Positions 22,070 to 29,961 of a stretch of 64,000 nucleotides of DNA are shown here, piece after piece. This DNA comes from Streptomyces sp. TLI_146. Lineage in GTDB: Bacteria > Actinomycetota > Actinomycetes > Streptomycetales > Streptomycetaceae. The stretch lies in the NCBI RefSeq assembly GCF_002846415.1, contig NZ_PJMX01000002.1:124001-188000 (forward strand). Direction: 5' to 3'. A program made the position numbers and the translations under genes. A model generated the notes under the pieces. It did not search any database. It worked only from the letters and a program-made list of their open reading frames with translations, and was not told where the DNA came from. Position 1 is the first letter of the stretch; the number at the start of each line of letters is the position of its first letter.

Positions 22070-22939
22070 TCAGTAGGTGTAGAAGCCCCGGCCGGTCTTC
22101 TTGCCGAGGAGGCCGCCCTCGACCATGCGCAGCAGCAATGGCGGCGGCGCGTACAGCGGTTCCTTGTGCTCGGCGTAGAGCGATTCGGCGATGGCCACCG
22201 AGGTGTCCAGGCCGATCAGGTCGAGCAGGCGCAGCGGTCCCAGCGGGTGGGAACAGCCCTTGACCATGCCCTGGTCGACGACGTCGGCGGTGGCGAAGCC
22301 CTGGTCCACCATGCGGACGGCCGCCATGAGATACGGGAAGAGCAGGGCGTTGACGAGGAACCCGGCCCGGTCGGGGGTGCGGATCACGGTCTTGCCGAGG
22401 ATGCCGCCGACCAGGTGCTCGGCGCGGTCCAGGGCGCTCTCCTCGGTGAGGACGGAGCCGACCAGCTCGACCAGCGGCAGCACCGGGACCGGGTTGAAGA
22501 AGTGGGTGCCGACGACCCGGCCGGGGTTCTGGGTGACGCTGGCGATGCGGACGACGGACAGCGAGGAGGTGTTGGTGGCGAGGACGGCCTCCTCGTCCTC
22601 CACGATCTTGTCGAGCATGGTGAACAGGTCGAGCTTGGTGGGCTCGTGCTCCACGACGGCCTCGATGACGACCTGCCGGTCGGCGAGGTCCTCCAGCGAG
22701 GTGGTGAAGGTGATCCGGCCGAGCACGGCGTCGCGTTCGGCCTCGCCGAGCCGGGCCTTGGCGACGGCGCGGTCCAGCGAGCCGGTGAGCCGGCGCAGGC
22801 CGCGCCCGCGGGAGTCGTCGGAGGAGACGGCGACGGTCACGTCGAGTCCGGCCTTGGCGGCGATCTCGGCGATCCCGGCGCCCATCTGGCCGCAGCCCAC
22901 GACGCCGACGCGCCGGATGTCGGTGCCGGAGTGCGTCAT
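22070..22939 (-). CDS. 3-hydroxyacyl-CoA (3-hydroxybutyryl-CoA) dehydrogenase
   Basis: The 289-aa product is a full-length HbdA/FadB-type NAD(P)-dependent 3-hydroxyacyl-CoA dehydrogenase. It has the N-terminal Rossmann motif GVVGCGQMGAGIAEIA and the catalytic HFFNPVPVLPLVELV segment, followed by the helical C-terminal domain (GFLVNALLFPYL) and the terminal GLLGKKTGRGFYTY. Its ATG overlaps the KAS III stop by four bases, so it is translationally coupled. With KAS III and CCR it fits a pathway making an unusual alkylmalonyl-CoA: condensation, ketoreduction, dehydration, then reductive carboxylation. The dehydratase for that route is not in the window and is presumably supplied by another enzyme. 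Confidence 0.93.
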   Translation of the reverse strand: MTHSGTDIRRVGVVGCGQMGAGIAEIAAKAGLDVTVAVSSDDSRGRGLRRLTGSLDRAVAKARLGEAERDAVLGRITFTTSLEDLADRQVVIEAVVEHEPTKLDLFTMLDKIVEDEEAVLATNTSSLSVVRIASVTQNPGRVVGTHFFNPVPVLPLVELVGSVLTEESALDRAEHLVGGILGKTVIRTPDRAGFLVNALLFPYLMAAVRMVDQGFATADVVDQGMVKGCSHPLGPLRLLDLIGLDTSVAIAESLYAEHKEPLYAPPPLLLRMVEGGLLGKKTGRGFYTY

Positions 22940-23937
22940 GCCGCTTCCCCCTGCCAGGTGAGGAGGGTGGAGCCGGCCGCCATGCCGCCGCCGAACCCGG
23001 CGAGCAGCACGAGTTCGCCGCGGCGCAGCAGCCCGGCCCGGTTGGCCTCGTCGAGGGTGACCGCGATGGAGGCGGATCCGGTGTTGCCGTAGCGCTCCAC
23101 CGTGCGGTGCACGGCGGCCTGGGTCAGCCCGGAGGCTTCGACGAGTTCACGCATCATGACTCCGTTGGCCTGGTGGGGGATGAAGTGGTCGACGTCGGCC
23201 AGCCGGTGGCCGGTGCGCTCGACGAGGCGCCGCAGCGCGGGGGGCACGTTCTCGTTGACGAAGGCGCGGACGGCCCGGCCCTCCATGCGGAAGTAGTGGG
23301 CGCCTTCGGCGACGGTCTCGGCGGAGGCGGGCAGCCGGCTGCCGCCCGCCTCGACGCGGATGAGGTGGTGGGCGCCGCCGCTGGTCGTCAGGTCGGTGTC
23401 GAGGATTCCGTACCCCTGCTCGGCCGCGCCGACGAGCGCGGCCCCGGCGCCGTCGCCGAACAGCGGCGCGGTGCGGCGGTCGGAGAGGTCCAGGATCCGC
23501 GAGTACACATCGGCGGCGATCACCAGGGCGCGGGCGCCGGGGCGCAGCGCGACCAGGCCCCGGGCGAGCTCCAGGGCGTGGACGAAGCCGCTGCACACGG
23601 CGTTGACGTCGAGGCAGGCCGCGCCGTAGGCGCCGAGGGCGTGCTGCACCAGGGCGGAGGTCGGCGGCTGCGGGGAGTCACCGGTGGAGGTGGACACGAT
23701 CAGGTAGTCGACGTCCCCGGCGTCCAGGCCCGCGGCCTCCAGCGCCGCTGCTCCGGCCCGCGCTGCGAGGTCGGAGGTGGCCAGGTGCGGCGGCGCGTAC
23801 CGCCGGCTCCTGATCTCCGTCTTGCGCTCGATCCACTCCGCGGTGACGCCGCAGCGGGCCGCCACCTCTTCGTTGCTGATTTCTTCCTTCGGTACGTAAC
23901 TGCCGGTCGCGAGGATCGCTGCCGTGTTCGCCACCAT
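22936..23937 (-). CDS. 3-oxoacyl-ACP synthase III (KAS III, FabH-like)
   Basis: The 333-aa product has the complete KAS III catalytic triad: Cys115 (NAVCSGF), His255 (IPHQAN) and Asn285 (GNTGSAS). It also has the usual C-terminal LLAGFGGGMAAGS loop. The start is fixed by a strong GGAAGGAGGT eight bases before ATG. It lies 24 bp downstream of the CCR stop and overlaps the dehydrogenase gene by four bases. In PKS clusters that combine KAS III, a 3-hydroxyacyl-CoA dehydrogenase and a CCR, the KAS III makes the beta-ketoacyl precursor of a branched or longer alkylmalonyl-CoA extender. A role in starter-unit supply is also possible. The acyl-CoA it accepts cannot be read from sequence. Confidence 0.93.
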   Translation of the reverse strand: MVANTAAILATGSYVPKEEISNEEVAARCGVTAEWIERKTEIRSRRYAPPHLATSDLAARAGAAALEAAGLDAGDVDYLIVSTSTGDSPQPPTSALVQHALGAYGAACLDVNAVCSGFVHALELARGLVALRPGARALVIAADVYSRILDLSDRRTAPLFGDGAGAALVGAAEQGYGILDTDLTTSGGAHHLIRVEAGGSRLPASAETVAEGAHYFRMEGRAVRAFVNENVPPALRRLVERTGHRLADVDHFIPHQANGVMMRELVEASGLTQAAVHRTVERYGNTGSASIAVTLDEANRAGLLRRGELVLLAGFGGGMAAGSTLLTWQGEAA

Positions 23938-23961
23938 CGGACCTCCTTCCGCGGTCGTGGG

Positions 23962-25314
23962 TCAGCCCGCCAGGACGCCGGCGGCGTCGGTCCGGAGCGG
24001 GTTGATGCGGTCCTCGCCGATGCGGGCGCGCAGCGCCGGATCGGTGATGCCGAGACCCGTCTCGGGGGCCAGGCACAGCACGCCGACCTTGCCGGTGTGC
24101 CGGTTGGTCTGGACGAGCCGGGCCGCCTCCCCGACCTCTTCGAGGGGGTGGACCGTGGACAGGACGGGGTTGAGCAGCCCGAGCTGGAACAGCCGGTTGC
24201 ACTCCCACTGCTCCTGGAGGTTGGCGGCGTGGCTGCCGACGATGCGCTTGAGGTTGCCGCGCAGCGAGTGGTTGTCGTACTTGTGGTGGTAGCCGGTGCT
24301 GGAGCCGCAGGTGACGACGGTGCCGCCGCGCCGGGCCACGTGCACCGACAGGCCGAAGGTGGCCTCGCCGACGAAGTCGAAGACGATGTGCGGGTCCTCG
24401 CCCACCGCGTCGCGGATGGCGCGCCCGAGCCGGTCGCCGAGCTCGGCGGTGCGCTCGGGGGTGCGCGGCACCTCGCCTCCGATGCCGATCTCGTCGCGGT
24501 TGATCACCACGTCGCAGCCCAGCCGTCGCAGCAGCTTGGCCTTGGACTCGGAGCTGACCACCCCCACCGGGATGCCGCCGGCCTGCTTGACCAACTGCAC
24601 GGCGAACGCGCCGAGTCCGCCGGTCGCGCCCCAGATGAGCACGACGTCGCCGAGCTTGACGCGGGCGCCGCGCTCGCTGATCAGCATCCGGTACGAGGTG
24701 GCCGCGGTCAGCATGTTGCCCGCGGCCTCCTCCCAGGTGAGGTGGGCGGGCTTGGGCAGCAGCTGGCTGGCGCGCACCACGGTGTAGTGGGCGAGGCTGC
24801 CGAAGTTGGTCTCGTAGCCCCAGATCCGCTGGTCGCCGCCGAGCATGGCGTCGGAGTGGCTGGCCGGCTCGTGGTCGTCGACCTGGACGCAGCTGGCCAC
24901 CACGTGGTCGCCGGGCTTCCAGCGCCGTACGCCCGCACCCGCGCGGACGATGACGCCGGCCGCGTCCGAACCGACGACGTGGTAGGGCTGGTCGTGCCGC
25001 GCGGCCCAGCCGCCCAGCGAGGCGAAGCGCTTGAGGAACTTGAAGGTGGACACGGGGGCGTAGGTCGCCGACCACACCGTGTTGAAGTTGATCGAGCTGG
25101 CCATGACGGCCACCAGGACCTCGTCCGGGGCGAGTTCCGGCATCGGCACCCGGCCCACGTGGAGCGTGTCGCGTACATCGGGGTCCGGTGCGGCGAGGGC
25201 CCGGGCCTCGTCCTCGGCCCGCAGATGGGCGGCGAGGTAGTCGCTGGGCACCTGCTCGCGGGCCAGCTCCTCCGGACCGGCCCCGGCGAGCACCGCACTT
25301 GCCAATGAATCCAT
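23962..25314 (-). CDS. ccr: Crotonyl-CoA carboxylase/reductase
   Basis: The 450-aa product is a medium-chain dehydrogenase/reductase of the CCR family, which uses NADPH and CO2 to convert an alpha,beta-enoyl-CoA into an alkylmalonyl-CoA. Family features are SINFNTVWSATYAPVSTF, the GYETNFGSLAHY segment, the GATGGLG nucleotide-binding loop, DPHIVFDFVGEATFGLS and the C-terminal HTGKVGVLCLAPETGLG. The length matches the usual 445-450 aa. The ATG at 25314 has AAGGGA upstream; a further 43 codons upstream are open but lack family similarity. It heads the leftward operon CCR, KAS III, dehydrogenase, PKS. Its product is the natural candidate substrate for the atypical AT2 of the 3392-aa PKS. Confidence 0.95.
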   Translation of the reverse strand: MDSLASAVLAGAGPEELAREQVPSDYLAAHLRAEDEARALAAPDPDVRDTLHVGRVPMPELAPDEVLVAVMASSINFNTVWSATYAPVSTFKFLKRFASLGGWAARHDQPYHVVGSDAAGVIVRAGAGVRRWKPGDHVVASCVQVDDHEPASHSDAMLGGDQRIWGYETNFGSLAHYTVVRASQLLPKPAHLTWEEAAGNMLTAATSYRMLISERGARVKLGDVVLIWGATGGLGAFAVQLVKQAGGIPVGVVSSESKAKLLRRLGCDVVINRDEIGIGGEVPRTPERTAELGDRLGRAIRDAVGEDPHIVFDFVGEATFGLSVHVARRGGTVVTCGSSTGYHHKYDNHSLRGNLKRIVGSHAANLQEQWECNRLFQLGLLNPVLSTVHPLEEVGEAARLVQTNRHTGKVGVLCLAPETGLGITDPALRARIGEDRINPLRTDAAGVLAG

Positions 25315-25831
25315 GACGTCCCTTTGGCTGAATGGTTTCCGCACGCCGCGTCGCGCACGCTGGGTCTGCAGGGGAAGGCCGGCGACACTGCCGGAACTGC
25401 CGACTTCACGACGCGTGCCGCGACGGCGCGCCGGCACGAGCACGGTGCCGGTGAGTCCATGGGGACGCTACGTCCCGCTCCGGCCCCGGCATACCCCAGG
25501 TTCGCGCGGCGCCCCCTATTCGCCGCCGGGGCGGCACTAGGGGTGGCGCACCCCTTCCGGTCGGGGCCCATGGTGTTCCCAAGGCAGCGCGCACAGCGGG
25601 CGGTTGGGCGTGTTCACGGCCCGCCCACGCGGCGGGAACCGGCCGCTAACCGGGGTGGGAAGCGCACTTGACACTTCACGGCGCGTGATTCCTATACTGC
25701 ATGCGAAAGTTGAACACTGTTTAGATAGTGTGCACAGTGCAGGGCCCACCGGACGCAACCGGCCGGGCTGCCCGTACGACGTGGCTCGCGCGTCGTGACT
25801 TCCGTGTCGTTTCTAGGAGATTGATCAGGCC
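25315..25831. other. 517-bp divergent intergenic region (ccr / MFS exporter)
   Basis: No gene is supported here. The half nearest ccr is GC-rich and featureless apart from the ccr ribosome binding site. The half nearest the exporter carries promoter/operator cassette copy 2 (25668-25742) and then about 90 bp of leader. Both the ccr-PKS operon and the exporter must start in this gap. Confidence 0.6.
25668..25742 (+). promoter_or_regulatory. Promoter/operator cassette, copy 2 (upstream of MFS exporter)
   Basis: TTGACA (25668-25673) and TATACT (25693-25698) are 19 bp apart. Downstream is an inverted repeat ACACTGTTTAGATAGTGT (25714-25731), nested with CACTGT/ACAGTG (25715-25720 and 25734-25739). 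It matches the cassette at 6398-6472 at 64 of 75 positions, with the -35, -10 and half-sites conserved. A repressor on the inverted repeat would block the start region. The TetR encoded at 5697-6395 is the best candidate. Confidence 0.75.
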
Positions 25832-27313
25832 ATGGCGGAATCGTTGACCAGGGCGCCCGCGCGGTTGGGGTGGCAGCTGGCACTGTTGGGCTTCTCGCAG
25901 TTGATCATCGCGGTCGACTACAACATCGTGTACGTAGCGCTCCCCGACATCGGTAAGGACCTGGGCTTCTCCGCCCAGTCACTGCAGTGGGTGGTCTCGG
26001 CCTACGCCGTCGGCTACGGCGGTCTGCTGCTCCTGGGCGGCCGGATGGTCGACCGGCTCGGCGCCAGGCGCGTATGGCTGACAGCCATGGTGATCTACGG
26101 ACTCTCGTCGCTGGCGGGCGGACTGGCCACCAACCCGGGCACCCTCATCACCGCCCGCGCGGTCCAGGGCATGGGCGGAGCGCTCCTCTTCCCGGCCACC
26201 CTCACCCTCATCTTCATCGGCTTCCCCGAAGGCCCGCAGCGCAACAAGGCGCTGTCGGTGTGGGGTGCCATCGGCGGCGGCGGTCTGGCCGCGGGCTCGG
26301 TCCTCGGCGGTCTGTTCACCGACTGGTGGGGCTGGTCGTCGGTGCTCTTCGTGAACGTCCCGCTCACCGCGATCGCGCTGGTGGCCGGCCTGGTGCTGCT
26401 GAACGCCGACGGCCCGGCGCAGAAGGGCATCCGCGACTTCGACGTCCCCGGCGCGCTGCTGGCCACCGCGGGCTCCTCGCTCATCGTCTTCGGTCTCGCC
26501 TCCGGCCCCGACAAGGGCTGGACCTCCTTCCAGTCCCTGGGCACCGAGGCCATCGGCGCGGCCCTGCTCCTCGCCTTCTTCATCGTCGAGGCACGCACCT
26601 CCTCCCCGCTGCTGCCGCTGCGTCTGCTGAAGGTGCGCACCCTGTCGGTGACGATGGTGGTGGCCTGCCTGTTCATGGCGACGCTGTCGACCGGCTACTA
26701 CCTGCTGACGACCTACCTCCAGCCGGTCCTGGGCTACAGCCCCATCAAGGCGGGCCTCGTCTTCCTGCCGCTGTGCATCTTCTCGATGGCGGCCGGCCAG
26801 CTGACGGCGCCGCTGCTCACCAAGTACGGCCTGCGCAAGGTCTTCACCGGCACGCTCATCGTCAACGGCGCCGGCGTCGCGGTCACCGCGCTCGGCATGT
26901 CGGTCGGCGGCTCGGTCTGGGCCCTGATGCCCGGCATCTTCCTGTGGGGCCTGGGCGGCGGCGTCGGCTTCACCGTCACCTTCGCGGCGGCCGGCATGGG
27001 CATCTCCCCGCTGGAGCAGGGCGTGGCCTCCTCGGCGGTCTCCACCACCCAGCAGGTCGGCGGCGCCATGGGCCTCGCGGCGCTGGTGGCCGTCGCCAAC
27101 CACGGCCTCGACTTCGACGGCGCGACCCCGCCGAGCGCGGGCGACATCGTCGACGGCCTCCAGCTCGCCGGTGTCATCGCCGGCGCCCTGGTCGCGGTCA
27201 GCGCCCTGGTCACCTTCTTCTTCCTGAAGGACCCGGCCCCGACCCCGCTCGCGGCGGTCGCGGGCGACGGCGTGGACACCCCCGCCGAGGAGCCGGTGAC
27301 GACCGCCTCCTGA
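25832..27313 (+). CDS. MFS drug:H+ antiporter, DHA2 (EmrB/QacA) type
   Basis: The 493-aa membrane protein has the length and pattern of 14-helix DHA2 exporters. The first helix carries DYNIVYVALPDIG (motif D1), followed by GGRMVDRLGARRVW (motif A) after helix 2 and ARAVQGMGGALLFPATL in helix 4. Hydrophobic segments continue to about residue 475, ending in a short hydrophilic tail. It is transcribed rightward from the promoter cassette at 25668-25742. It lies beside the extender and PKS operon, so self-resistance or export of the polyketide is the likely role. Three successive hairpins follow its stop. Confidence 0.92.
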   Translation: MAESLTRAPARLGWQLALLGFSQLIIAVDYNIVYVALPDIGKDLGFSAQSLQWVVSAYAVGYGGLLLLGGRMVDRLGARRVWLTAMVIYGLSSLAGGLATNPGTLITARAVQGMGGALLFPATLTLIFIGFPEGPQRNKALSVWGAIGGGGLAAGSVLGGLFTDWWGWSSVLFVNVPLTAIALVAGLVLLNADGPAQKGIRDFDVPGALLATAGSSLIVFGLASGPDKGWTSFQSLGTEAIGAALLLAFFIVEARTSSPLLPLRLLKVRTLSVTMVVACLFMATLSTGYYLLTTYLQPVLGYSPIKAGLVFLPLCIFSMAAGQLTAPLLTKYGLRKVFTGTLIVNGAGVAVTALGMSVGGSVWALMPGIFLWGLGGGVGFTVTFAAAGMGISPLEQGVASSAVSTTQQVGGAMGLAALVAVANHGLDFDGATPPSAGDIVDGLQLAGVIAGALVAVSALVTFFFLKDPAPTPLAAVAGDGVDTPAEEPVTTAS

Positions 27314-27321
27314 CCCACCCC

Positions 27322-27352
27322 GCGGGGGCCGGGCGTGAAGCCCGGCCCCCGC
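27322..27352 (+). terminator. 13-bp hairpin directly after the exporter
   Basis: Arms 27322-27334 and 27340-27352 pair perfectly around GTGAA. It begins 9 bases after the exporter stop. There is no T-run, as is common in actinomycete terminators. Confidence 0.65.
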
Positions 27353-27403
27353 CCCGGAACCTCGTGGCCCTACCGGTCCCCCGCCCAACGGCCGCGAGAC
27401 ACA

Positions 27404-27446
27404 AGAGGATCCGGCCGAGGAACCCATCTCCTCGGCCGGATCCTCT
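27404..27446. terminator. 18-bp perfect hairpin between convergent genes
   Basis: Arms 27404-27421 and 27429-27446 are perfectly complementary with a 7-base loop. It lies between the exporter and the convergent tetR 2 and can serve either direction. Confidence 0.65.
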
Positions 27447-27460
27447 GCTGTGTGCTGTGT

Positions 27461-27492
27461 GCGAGCGGGCCCCGACGCCGGGGCCCGCTCGC
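27461..27492. terminator. 14-bp perfect hairpin, third of the series
   Basis: Arms 27461-27474 and 27479-27492 pair perfectly with a 4-base loop. It is nearest to the tetR 2 stop and most likely ends that minus-strand gene. Confidence 0.6.
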
Positions 27493-27556
27493 CGACTCCA
27501 CCGGTTCCGCCGGGCCCCGGCTCAAACCGCCAGACCGTCAGACCGTAAACCCGGCC

Positions 27557-28282
27557 TCAGACCCCGCTGGCCACCGGCACCGGAAGCCCCAGCGACGCGG
27601 TGAGGTCGAGGAGTTCCTGGTGGTACAGCTTGGCGGGGTCGACGATCTGCGACCGCAGATGCCCGTACACCTCCAGGGCGACCAGCCCGTGCATCCGGCC
27701 CCAGATCCGCAGCGCCAGCGCCAGCGCCGCGGGCGAGAGCTCCGGTTCCTGCTCGTGCAGCGCGTCGGTCAGGTCCGGCTGGAAGTCCTCCCAGGCGTGC
27801 TCCTCACCGGAGTGGGCGGCGGCCGCGTACGGCCAGGCCGCGGCGACCAGCTGGCTCAGCAGCATGCACACCCGCAGCTCCGCCTCGGAGGCCGGGCTGC
27901 CCTCCGGCATCCGGTACCCGGGCACCGGGTCCCCGTACACCAGCTGGAACTCCTCGGGATGGCCGATCGCCCACTGCCGGTAGGCGTGGCCGTGCGCGAG
28001 GATCCGCTGCGCGGTGTCCTGCTCGGGCACCTGCTCGTGCGCGGCCTCCAGGGCGTCGGCGAGCGAGGTGTACACGTCGGTGATCAGCGCGTTGATGAGC
28101 GCGTCACGCGTGTCGTAGTAGCTGTAGATGGCACCCGCGGTCATGCCCATGTCCCGGGCGATGGCGCGCAGAGACAACGCCGCGGCGCCGGTGGCGGCCA
28201 TGTGCTTGAGCGCGGTGGCCTTGATCTCCGCAGCCGTCTCGGCCCGAAGCCTTTCGCGGCGGCTCAGTGTCGGTTGTCCCAT
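27557..28282 (-). CDS. TetR-family transcriptional regulator 2 (paralogue of TetR 1)
   Basis: The 241-aa product is a TetR regulator very close to the one at 5697-6395. Both start SRRERLRA or similar, share IKATAL and ALSLRAIAR(E/D)MGMTAGA, then IYSY(F/Y)DTR(E/D)ALI, and both end with a GLV(S/A)LEVYGHL helix. The ATG at 28282 was chosen because it gives the same short leader (MGQPTLSRRERLRAET); longer in-frame starts would run into the neighbouring terminator. No copy of the 75-bp cassette is found at its own 5' end, so it either has a different target or binds the cassettes without autoregulation. It sits between the exporter and the acyltransferase. Confidence 0.9.
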   Translation of the reverse strand: MGQPTLSRRERLRAETAAEIKATALKHMAATGAAALSLRAIARDMGMTAGAIYSYYDTRDALINALITDVYTSLADALEAAHEQVPEQDTAQRILAHGHAYRQWAIGHPEEFQLVYGDPVPGYRMPEGSPASEAELRVCMLLSQLVAAAWPYAAAAHSGEEHAWEDFQPDLTDALHEQEPELSPAALALALRIWGRMHGLVALEVYGHLRSQIVDPAKLYHQELLDLTASLGLPVPVASGV

Positions 28283-28351
28283 GAAATGCACCTTACCGTG
28301 CGCCATACCACTCCCATACGGCCAGTTCCGGGCGGGCGTACAGCGGAAAAC

Positions 28352-28389
28352 GGGCATTGCGCCGGGTCGGGTGACCCGGCGCAATGCCC
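28352..28389 (-). terminator. Intrinsic terminator of the acyltransferase gene
   Basis: Arms 28352-28367 and 28374-28389 form a perfect 16-bp stem with a 6-base loop. On the minus strand it is followed by GTTTTCC. It lies 50 bp after the acyltransferase stop and just upstream of tetR 2. Confidence 0.75.
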
Positions 28390-28439
28390 ATGCGAGGACG
28401 GCCTCGCGGATGTGTTCACCGGCCTCCGGGGCCGGGCCC

Positions 28440-29597
28440 TCAGCGCCGGACCGGCTCGGCGGCCCGCTCGGCACCGGCCCGCGTCCCGGCGGCGCCGGAC
28501 TGCGGGCGCCGCGGCCGGGCGAACGCCCGCATCACGGGCATCTCCACCAGCCGGAACGTCGCCCACGACAGCACCACGACCACGGCCAGGGCCAGCGCGA
28601 TGAAGCCGACCGTGCCGGACGTGGACAGCGGCTGGTGCTTCTGGAAGAGGTGGCCGAGCCACATGAGCACCAGGAAGTGCCAGAGGTAGAAGGCGAAGGA
28701 GATCTCGCCCAGCCACACCATCGCCTTGCTGCGGAACGGCGACCACTGACCGCCCAGGTCCGCCCGCGTCGCCGACGCGATCAGCAGACCGAACGGCAGC
28801 CCCGTGCAGGCGGCCAGGCTGTACTCGTACGGCACCTGGGTGGACAGCCAGTACCCGCCGACCGCCAGCAGCATGGCCGCGGGCAGCGGCAGCCGGAAGA
28901 GCCGTCCCTCGCGCACCATCCGGGCCAGCAGGATGCCGAGGAGGAAGTCGAGGGTGCGCACCGGCGGGAAGCCGTTGATGAACCACAGCTCGGTGGCGCT
29001 CACCGGCATGCCCGGGCTCGGCGCCTCGTCGGGCAGCACGACGTCGGCCAGCGAGGGGATCAGGGTGATCGCCACGACGGTCCCGGCCACGGCCGCCCAC
29101 AGCCGCTGCGCCGGTATCCGGTTCACCAGCCGGATCAGGAACGGGAAGCAGGCGTAGAAGAACGCCTCCGCGCACAGCGACCAGGAGACCGGGTTGACAC
29201 CCCACCAGGTGGTGAAGCGCCAGTCCCAGTCGTGGACCAGGAAAACGTTGGCGATGGTGACTCCGGTGCCCGGGGAGGTCCCCAGCCACACCAGCAGGAA
29301 GATGCCGGCCGTCACCGTCAGCAGGTGATTGGGGAACACCTTGAAGAAACGCCGCCGCCAGAAGCCGGTCAGGGTGTCGCCCGGCCGCGCCGCCCAGGTC
29401 AGCACGAAACCGCTGAGCACGAAGAAGAAGGTGACACCGGCCCAGCCACCCTGGTCGAAGAGGCGGTGGTACGTCTTGGCGATGTCGGGGTCGGCGAACG
29501 GGGCCAGGGCGCCGATGTGGAACGCGGCCACCAGGACCGCGGCAATGATCCTCATCCCCGTGAGTGACGGCAGGGAACTCCCCCGTGGGGTGCTCAT
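28440..29597 (-). CDS. Membrane acyltransferase, acyltransferase-3 family
   Basis: The 385-aa multi-helix membrane protein belongs to the acyltransferase-3 (OafA/NodX-like) family, which transfers acyl groups to hydroxyls of sugars or natural products at the membrane. The family signature R-x10-H is present in helix 1 as R16...H27 (RIIAAVLVAAFH). WGVNPVSWSLCAEAFFYACF and the C-terminal EISFAFYLWHFLVLMWLGH also fit. About ten hydrophobic segments run to residue 365, followed by an Arg/Ala-rich tail. I chose the ATG at 29597 because AGGAGGAAA precedes it; a longer open frame upstream crosses the repeat array and is Pro/Arg-rich, not protein-like. It may acylate the polyketide or its sugar; cell-envelope modification is the alternative. 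Confidence 0.88.
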   Translation of the reverse strand: MSTPRGSSLPSLTGMRIIAAVLVAAFHIGALAPFADPDIAKTYHRLFDQGGWAGVTFFFVLSGFVLTWAARPGDTLTGFWRRRFFKVFPNHLLTVTAGIFLLVWLGTSPGTGVTIANVFLVHDWDWRFTTWWGVNPVSWSLCAEAFFYACFPFLIRLVNRIPAQRLWAAVAGTVVAITLIPSLADVVLPDEAPSPGMPVSATELWFINGFPPVRTLDFLLGILLARMVREGRLFRLPLPAAMLLAVGGYWLSTQVPYEYSLAACTGLPFGLLIASATRADLGGQWSPFRSKAMVWLGEISFAFYLWHFLVLMWLGHLFQKHQPLSTSGTVGFIALALAVVVVLSWATFRLVEMPVMRAFARPRRPQSGAAGTRAGAERAAEPVRR

Positions 29598-29676
29598 CTC
29601 GGTGTTTCCTCCTAGCTGGAGCGGCGCTGCCGGTCTCGCCCATGGCGACGCCCGGCGACCCGGCGGCGCCGGGCGA

Positions 29677-29794
29677 CGAAAAGGCCCTCGGGGGTACGAA
29701 AAGGCCCTGGGGGTACGAAAAGGCCCTCGGGGCGACGAAAGGCCCTCGGGGGGCCAAAAATCCCTCGGGGGGCACGAAAAGCCCCGGGCGCCGA
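29677..29794 (-). repeat. Six-unit array of about 20-bp terminator-like repeats
   Basis: Six consecutive units of 19-20 bp (29677, 29697, 29716, 29736, 29755, 29775) follow the consensus CGAAAAGGCCCTCGGGGGTA, with later units more diverged. On the minus strand each unit reads CCC...GGG then CCTTTTCG, a tiny hairpin with a T-run. The array lies in the 364-bp gap between the P450 at 29962 and the acyltransferase start at 29597, so any transcript from the P450 must cross it. The rest of the gap holds nothing recognised. Confidence 0.8.
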
Positions 29795-29961
29795 CACCGG
29801 GCCGGGCGGCGCAGGGCCCGGTGCCGGCGGATGCTTCCTGACCGGCCGGGCCGCGGCGGGGGAGACGCGGGCCGGCCAGTCCGGGAGCACCCGCCGACAC
29901 CGGGCCCTGACGCGGTGGCCAGGTGTGACGACCGGGGTGGGGGTGCGGGGGTGCCGGAGTC

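Noticed and set aside
29677..29794. Possible CRISPR array
   Set aside because: The units are contiguous with no spacers, the period is 19-20 bp, and no cas genes are present.
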